Notes under the pieces: model-generated | What the model saw: the letters and a program-made list of their open reading frames with translations, nothing else | Told to the model about the DNA's origin: nothing | Database searches by the model: none | Program-made: the position numbers and the translations under genes | Shown here: piece by piece, positions 59,500 through 64,000 of the stretch | How the letters are laid out: each line of letters starts with the position of its first letter | Position numbering within the stretch: position 1 is the stretch's first letter | Assembly (NCBI GenBank): GCA_902769525.1 | Contig: CACXPG010000008.1 | Location: 62,001-126,000 of the forward strand | Length of the DNA stretch: 64,000 nt | Source: an uncultured Bacteroidia bacterium | Lineage (GTDB): Bacteria; Bacteroidota; Bacteroidia; Bacteroidales; UBA932 | Direction: 5' to 3'

Positions 59500-60348
59500 C
59501 TATTTGAGGAGGCATTTCTCCTTGTAGACCACCGGAGCGCTGCTGATGTTCAGTATCGGCGGAATCTGGTGAATCTTGAACGCGGACTTGCCAATCAGGG
59601 AGCTGATCTTGTCTAGAAGCTCCTTGTCATAGCCTTCTTTCCGAAGCTGGGCGAAGGTTTTGCCACCTTCGTTCACCTCGTACAGGATTGGGTCCATTAT
59701 GTCGTAGTCCGGAAGCGAGTCGGAGTCTTTCTGTCCAGGACGGAGCTCGGCGCTCGGGGCCTTGGTCAGGGTGGAAACCGGAATTATCTCCTTCTCTGAA
59801 TTGATGTCGTAAGCCAGTTCGTAGACATCTCCCTTGTAGAGATCTGCAATTACCATCATCGCACCGGCCAGGTCACCGTAAAGGGTGCCATATCCGGTAC
59901 ACAGTTCGCTCTTGTTGGAGGTGTTCAGAAGCAGGGCGTTGAACTTGTTCGAGTAGGCCATCAGTATGGTGCCCCTGATTCTTGCCTGAAGGTTCTCTTC
60001 CGTGACGCTCCACTCTTTCCTGTCTTTGAAAACAGGCTCGAGAGACTTCATGAACTTGTGGTAAATCTCGGAAATAGGAACTACATCATAGCCAATTCCC
60101 AGATTTTCTGCCAGATCCACAGCATCCTGCACAGAAGACAGGGTGGAAAAGTCGCTCGGCAGCATGATGCCGTGGACATTCTCGCTTCCCAGCGCCTCTA
60201 CGGCCAAAGCCGCTACAACGGCAGAGTCTATGCCGCCGGAAAGGCCGAGGACCGCATTCTGCATGTTGCATCCGGCAAAATAATCCCTTATGCCTTCAAC
60301 GAGTTTGGACCGTATCTGTTCTATGGTAAATTCAGTGTGGATCAGCAT
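59500..60348 (-). CDS. nadE: NAD+ synthase
   Basis: The 282-residue N-type ATP pyrophosphatase has NAVLGLSGGIDSAVVAALAVEAL with the SGGxDS P-loop (about 38-43). NLQARIRGTILMAYSN, LLNTSNKSELCTGYGTLYGD and TKAPSAELRPGQKDSDSLPDYD, the conserved synthase blocks, follow. There is no N-terminal glutaminase domain, so it should use ammonia to turn nicotinate adenine dinucleotide into NAD+. Slightly longer at the C-terminus than the minimal form. It lies 23 bases downstream of prs. Confidence 0.94.
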   Translation of the reverse strand: MLIHTEFTIEQIRSKLVEGIRDYFAGCNMQNAVLGLSGGIDSAVVAALAVEALGSENVHGIMLPSDFSTLSSVQDAVDLAENLGIGYDVVPISEIYHKFMKSLEPVFKDRKEWSVTEENLQARIRGTILMAYSNKFNALLLNTSNKSELCTGYGTLYGDLAGAMMVIADLYKGDVYELAYDINSEKEIIPVSTLTKAPSAELRPGQKDSDSLPDYDIMDPILYEVNEGGKTFAQLRKEGYDKELLDKISSLIGKSAFKIHQIPPILNISSAPVVYKEKCLLK

Positions 60349-60371
60349 GGCTGTGACAGTTTATTTAAGTG

Positions 60372-61316
60372 CTAGTACATCAGGGTGTTGCCAAAGGACT
60401 TGTCGCGATAGACCTTGTCTATCACGTCTCCGAACAGCTCTGCCACGGAGATTACCTTGATCTTGCTCGTGTCGGCTCCTTCCGGTGCCCTGAGAGGGAT
60501 GGTGTCTGTGACAACCAGCTCCTCGAGAGGGGAGGAGGCGATGTGCTCGTATGCAGCTCCGGAGAGAACAGGGTGGGTGGCAAGGGCTCTTACGCTCTTT
60601 GCTCCTTTGTCTATCAGCATCTTGGCGGCCTTGCAGAGGGTTCCTGCAGTGTCCACCATATCATCGACAATTACAATGTTTCTTCCTTCCACGTCTCCGA
60701 TGGCTGTCATCGAGCCGACCACGTTTGCCCTCTCCCTGCTCTTGTGGCAGATGATCATAGGGCATCCGATGATTCTGGAGTAGGCGTTCACTCTCTTGGC
60801 GCTTCCCATGTCAGGAGCGGCGATTGAAAGGTCTTCCAGCTTTAGGCTTCTCAGATACGGCAGGAATATGGAACTTGCGTAGATATGGTCAACCGGGAAG
60901 TCGAAAAAGCCCTGGATCTGGTCTGCGTGAAGGTCTGCGGTCATTATCCTGTCGCATCCGGAGGCTGCCAGCAGGTTTGCCACCAGTTTTGCTCCGATGG
61001 ACACTCTCGGACGGTCCTTGCGGTCTTGTCTTGCCCATCCGAAGTACGGCATCACGGCCACCACCTTGTAGGCTGAGGCTCTCTTTGCCGCGTCAATCAT
61101 AAGCAGCAGTTCCATAAGGTTTTCCATCGGCGGGAAAGTGGAGCAGACGATGAACACGGCCACGCCTCTGACGCTTTCCAGGTATATAGGCTGGAATTCT
61201 CCGTCGCTGAAGACAGTTACATCAGATTTGCCAAGTTCCAGATTAAGCGATTTTGAAATTCGCTCAGCCAGGTATCTGGAGTTTCTGGTTGAGAAAATCT
61301 TGATTGGATGTTCCAT
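60372..61316 (-). CDS. prs: Ribose-phosphate pyrophosphokinase
   Basis: The 314-residue PRPP synthetase makes PRPP from ribose 5-phosphate and ATP, feeding nucleotide, His, Trp and NAD synthesis. Conserved blocks are KIFSTRNSRYLAERIS, SDGEFQPIYLESVRG, ARQDRKDRPRVSIGAKLVA, MTADLHADQIQGFFDFPVD and the PRPP loop NIVIVDDMVDTAGTLCKAA. Length is standard (E. coli 315). Its product is used a few steps before NadE in NAD synthesis, which fits their being neighbours. Confidence 0.97.
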   Translation of the reverse strand: MEHPIKIFSTRNSRYLAERISKSLNLELGKSDVTVFSDGEFQPIYLESVRGVAVFIVCSTFPPMENLMELLLMIDAAKRASAYKVVAVMPYFGWARQDRKDRPRVSIGAKLVANLLAASGCDRIMTADLHADQIQGFFDFPVDHIYASSIFLPYLRSLKLEDLSIAAPDMGSAKRVNAYSRIIGCPMIICHKSRERANVVGSMTAIGDVEGRNIVIVDDMVDTAGTLCKAAKMLIDKGAKSVRALATHPVLSGAAYEHIASSPLEELVVTDTIPLRAPEGADTSKIKVISVAELFGDVIDKVYRDKSFGNTLMY

Positions 61317-61353
61317 ATTCTTGTTTTATATAATTCAAATAGTTCTCAGCGAT

Positions 61354-62007
61354 TCATTTGTCTGCCTTCTCCTGTGCCTTCTTGGCCTCCTTGAACAGGT
61401 TCAGCACCTGTTCCATGTGGGAGATTATCTCCTCTTTTCCGGTTCCTTTCTCAGACGAACTGACAAATATCGGGGGGAGTTCCTCCCAATACTCTGACAG
61501 TGTTTTCTTTACACTCGCGATATTCTTCTCCAGCTCGCTTTTTCGTGGCTTGTCTGATTTTGTAAAGATAATGGAAAAAGGAATACCTTCTTCACCCAGA
61601 GCCGTAATAAAGTCAAGATCTATCTGCTGGAGGGTGTGGCGTGAGTCCAGCAGCACAAACAGCGTGGCCAGTTCCTGGGATCCCCCGATGTACTCGTTGT
61701 TCATCCTGGCAAGCTCGTCCCTCTGCTTTCCGGAAAGCTTGGCATAGCCGTATCCAGGCAGGTCCACAAGGTACCAGCTGTCGTTGACAAGGAAATGGTT
61801 TATGGAGATTGTCTTTCCGGGAGAAGAGCTGGTGCGGGCCAGTTCCTTGCCCTTGGTGATCTTTTCGGCGCCAGAGCACAGCATATTTATCAGGGAAGAC
61901 TTTCCCACGTTCGAGCGCCCTATGAAGGCAATTTCCGGATATCTTCTGCCCGGCCTGCCTTTCAAGGTGGTGCTGCTTCCTGCGAATGCCGCCTTCTTGA
62001 TTTTCAT
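61354..62007 (-). CDS. engB: Ribosome biogenesis GTP-binding protein YsxC/EngB
   Basis: From ATG 62007 (MKIKKAAFAGSSTT) the protein has 217 residues. EIAFIGRSNVGKSSLINMLC is the P-loop, LVDLPGYGYAKLSGKQRDEL the G3 region and TKSDKPRKSE the G4 region. EngB is needed for 50S assembly. The extra N-terminal codons to 62028 are less likely. A -7 element TAAATTTG (62026-62033, minus) is 19 bases before the chosen ATG and argues for it. The C-terminal tail is Lys/Glu-rich. Confidence 0.94.
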   Translation of the reverse strand: MKIKKAAFAGSSTTLKGRPGRRYPEIAFIGRSNVGKSSLINMLCSGAEKITKGKELARTSSSPGKTISINHFLVNDSWYLVDLPGYGYAKLSGKQRDELARMNNEYIGGSQELATLFVLLDSRHTLQQIDLDFITALGEEGIPFSIIFTKSDKPRKSELEKNIASVKKTLSEYWEELPPIFVSSSEKGTGKEEIISHMEQVLNLFKEAKKAQEKADK

Positions 62008-62047
62008 ACCTGGAATGTTTGGACGCAAATTTAGGAAATTTATTTGC

Positions 62048-62055
62048 TATTTTTG
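62048..62055 (+). promoter_or_regulatory. -7 element for the gene at 62100
   Basis: TATTTTTG, 45 bases before the ATG, back to back with the engB promoter. Confidence 0.4.
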
Positions 62056-62099
62056 CATAGTCAAACATATTGGGGCAACAATATTAATCAATATCAGCA

Positions 62100-62678
62100 A
62101 TGAAAAAAGTAATGACAAAAACCGTTTTGGTTTCAATGATGGTTTTAGGCCTGGCTCTTGTGTCATGCAACAGCAAACCTAAAGAGCAGCCTGCAGCTAC
62201 AGATCCGGACGCGGCTCTGGTGAGTGCTGCCGAAAACAAGCTCAAGGCCCACGATGAGGATATCCAGACTTTGTGGGTTTTAAGCTATGGAGAGGACAAG
62301 AAAATCGCCAACTACTGTCTTGCAGGTGACTATGTATTGATAGGTACGGAAGACGGCAAGGAGGAATACCTTCTCTATTTCTTCAAGGATATGAAAGATA
62401 TCGAGAATTTTGACGGAATCCCTGTCTGCGAAGGCCAGGATGTTTCATTCCAGGGCAATGCTGTGATAGTTAAGGGTCTCGGCCAGACCACCTATTTCGA
62501 AAAGACCGAATACGAGGGCTTCAAGCAACTTTTCACCGAGTCAGAGAAAGACGGAAAGAAGGTCTATACCAATGATCTGGGCGATCCTTACGACGAGCCT
62601 CAGGCACAGGCTTTCATCGAGAGTATCTCAAAGGAAGAGGTGACAAAGCTCTCCGACATCCTAAAGAAGTGGAAGTGA
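62100..62678 (+). CDS. Lipoprotein, function unknown
   Basis: The 192-residue protein has signal VLVSMMVLGLALVSC (Cys23) and a Lys/Glu/Ala linker (NSKPKEQPAATDPDAAL). The mature part has VLSYGEDKKIANYCLAGDYVLIG, EDGKEEYLLYFFKDMKDIENFDG and DDEP-like acidic stretches. No family was recognised. It is probably envelope-attached. It is monocistronic: its own promoter, and a terminator 25 bases after the stop. Confidence 0.65.
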   Translation: MKKVMTKTVLVSMMVLGLALVSCNSKPKEQPAATDPDAALVSAAENKLKAHDEDIQTLWVLSYGEDKKIANYCLAGDYVLIGTEDGKEEYLLYFFKDMKDIENFDGIPVCEGQDVSFQGNAVIVKGLGQTTYFEKTEYEGFKQLFTESEKDGKKVYTNDLGDPYDEPQAQAFIESISKEEVTKLSDILKKWK

Positions 62679-62702
62679 GAATAATCATCCCTAACCAGGA
62701 AA

Positions 62703-62740
62703 AGAAAAGACCGATGCCATTGGCGCCGGTCTTTTTCTTT
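62703..62740 (+). terminator. Intrinsic terminator, probably bidirectional
   Basis: AAAGACCG pairs with CGGTCTTT with an inner GCC/GGC hairpin, then TTCTTTTT. It lies between convergent genes. Confidence 0.75.
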
Positions 62741-62766
62741 TTGTCCACTGTCACAGTGGCTGACTG

Positions 62767-63660
62767 TTAATACACATTGATATTGACGGTCTTGTCGCTG
62801 CTACGGCTGTTGCTTCTGGACTCTTCCGCAGGCGCAGGTAATTGAAGCACTACTCTCCAGGCTTCATAGGCTCCCGGGTCATTCTTATATCTGACACTCC
62901 TGAATCTGACGACGGAAACGTTTCTTGGCAGAGGCGGGAACTGAACCTTAAAAGTATAGTTTCCCACATCGTAATACTTGTCGTTAGTGAAATTCAACGG
63001 CTTCTTTGCCTTGTATACATCTTCCGTATCATCATCAACCAGAGACATTCTGGAAGCGCTTAGAGGTCTTCCTTCAAAGGCATACTGGGTAATGTTATAA
63101 GTAAAGTGTACGATAGTATACTCTTTGGTCCTTATGACTTTTGTAACCTTTATATTCTTGTTGTTGGTTGTTTGTCTAGGGTTGTTGTAGGTCTTTGACC
63201 CGCTTGAAGATGTCTGCTTTTTAGCGTTAGACGTGGTGCTTTTCTTCTGCTGGCCTTGGGACTTCAAGGCAATGTTGCTGATGACAAAAGGATTCTGAAC
63301 TCCAGCCGCTTCCCTGAATGTCACAGAGGTGGTCTTTTTCGGCAGCGGAGGGAACTCGATCTTAAATGTGGTGTTTCCGCCTTTATACTTTGTGCCCCAT
63401 TTGAAATTCAAGGCATCTGTCGCCTGATACTTCTTGCCTGTGGCATCGTCTTTCAGATAAGGATAGGCATCGATGCAGCTCCATGCGTCTGCGCTGTTTG
63501 AAGTATATTTCAGATAGACTATCGTGGCATTTGAGGTTCTTTCTACCTTGGTTATCCTGATCCTTTTGTCATTTGGTTTCTGACTCGGATTGTTATAGGT
63601 CTGGGCACTCACGGCCAAAGCCATGATAAGCCCCGCTGTCAACAAAAAAAACTTTTTCAT
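62767..63660 (-). CDS. Secreted protein with two tandem copies of one domain
   Basis: The 297-residue protein has a signal peptide (KKFFLLTAGLIMALAVSAQ). Two homologous domains follow: the first begins TYNNPSQKPNDKRIRITKVERT (about 21) and the second TYNNPRQTTNNKNIKVTKVIRT (about 158). Each ends with FKIEFPPLPKKTTSVTFRE or FKVQFPPLPRNVSVVRFRS, about 100 residues apart. A Ser/Lys/Thr-rich linker joins them. The repeated beta-sandwich-like units suggest binding, but no function is known. Confidence 0.7.
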   Translation of the reverse strand: MKKFFLLTAGLIMALAVSAQTYNNPSQKPNDKRIRITKVERTSNATIVYLKYTSNSADAWSCIDAYPYLKDDATGKKYQATDALNFKWGTKYKGGNTTFKIEFPPLPKKTTSVTFREAAGVQNPFVISNIALKSQGQQKKSTTSNAKKQTSSSGSKTYNNPRQTTNNKNIKVTKVIRTKEYTIVHFTYNITQYAFEGRPLSASRMSLVDDDTEDVYKAKKPLNFTNDKYYDVGNYTFKVQFPPLPRNVSVVRFRSVRYKNDPGAYEAWRVVLQLPAPAEESRSNSRSSDKTVNINVY

Positions 63661-63674
63661 TTTTCTGGAGGATG

Positions 63675-64000
63675 TTACTTGTCATAAGTGTATTCTACAA
63701 AGTACCACTCGCCTTCGTCATATCCGCGGTCTTCGCTTCCTACATTCTTGCCAATGCCTACGAACTCCATTTCCACCTCCTGTCCGGCTTTCTCCTTGCT
63801 TTCCTTGATAGCCTGGGCTTTCTTCAGGAATTCGTTATAGTCGGCCTCGCTGCGGAAAGCGATGGTTCCGTAAGCTACAGACTCGGCTGTGAGATAGATT
63901 ACAACTGCATCGTCATCCTTGTCGGTGATCTTTACAGCATGGCCTTCGTTGTCGAGTTCAACCTCGGCACCCTTTCCGAAATAGTATTGCAAGTTGTCTA
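63675..64000 (-). CDS. Unknown protein, 5' end outside window
   Basis: On the minus strand the frame is open to the window edge (the TTG at 63992 is probably internal), so only the C-terminal 107 residues are seen. They contain GAEVELDNEGHAVKITDKDDDAVVIYL, YGTIAFRSEADYNEFLKKAQAIKES and end GYDEGEWYFVEYTYDK. Acidic and probably exported by analogy with its neighbours. It ends 14 bases before the duplicated-domain gene and may be in the same operon. Confidence 0.5.
   Translation of the reverse strand, partial: DNLQYYFGKGAEVELDNEGHAVKITDKDDDAVVIYLTAESVAYGTIAFRSEADYNEFLKKAQAIKESKEKAGQEVEMEFVGIGKNVGSEDRGYDEGEWYFVEYTYDK

Overview
This 64 kb window is from a bacterium of the order Bacteroidales (phylum Bacteroidota). 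The evidence is a SusC/SusD pair, many lipoproteins with a Cys-ended signal peptide, promoters with the phylum's TAnnTTTG -7 element rather than a TATAAT box, a complete mraZ-to-ftsZ division cluster, a methylmalonyl-CoA decarboxylase-like protein, and MurE with the DNPR motif of meso-diaminopimelate ligases. Genus cannot be told from sequence reading alone.

Layout. (1) 1-5350 is an AT-rich defence island. It holds the end of an Eco57I/TaqI-type adenine methyltransferase/restriction gene, two further start-less methyltransferase-specificity cassettes lying head to head between a 63-bp inverted repeat (62/63 identical), an adjacent serine recombinase, and an Mrr-type type IV restriction enzyme. 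It looks like an invertible specificity-switching locus. (2) 5400-9850 is accessory sequence: a small membrane protein, a 2H phosphoesterase, a promoter-terminator unit that may encode a structured RNA, a carbonic anhydrase gene ruined by an internal deletion, twin palindromes, a HigB/HigA toxin-antitoxin pair, small lipoproteins and a C_GCAxxG-type cysteine protein. (3) 9853-14244 holds a secreted protein, NhaA, a GNAT acetyltransferase and GltX. (4) 14257-30085 (minus strand) is the dcw cluster in the order mraZ, rsmH, ftsL, ftsI, murE, mraY, murD, ftsW, murG::murC, ftsQ, ftsA, ftsZ. MurG and MurC are one continuous reading frame, and three 10-bp-phased MraZ boxes precede mraZ. (5) 30284-33270 holds lptB and dnaX, the latter with long in-frame repeats. 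(6) 33351-43105 holds an M16 peptidase, an O-methyltransferase, lipoproteins, a CAT-like acetyltransferase, a glycosyltransferase, an enoyl-CoA hydratase-family decarboxylase and a transglutaminase lipoprotein. (7) 43314-52639 holds efp, ispH, cmk, an NtrX-like regulator lacking its DNA-binding domain, rlmH, a very large NtrY-like kinase and a PatB/MalY-type C-S lyase. (8) 52640-53040 holds tRNA-Pro(CGG), a terminator and a possible small RNA. (9) 53045-57644 is susD and susC. (10) 57846-62007 holds der, nadE, prs and engB, followed by secreted proteins to the window edge.

How it fits together. The dcw block makes the peptidoglycan precursor (MurG to MurE, MraY) and the division machine (FtsL/I/W/Q/A/Z), probably as one MraZ-controlled transcript. 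The strongest candidates for something undescribed are the recombinase-linked methyltransferase cassette locus at the left end and the MurG-MurC fusion. Smaller leads are paired palindromes with the same ends and centre but different matched arms, a two-copy hairpin element, a tRNA-Pro whose 3' end is repeated in inverted orientation around its terminator, and two candidate small RNAs.
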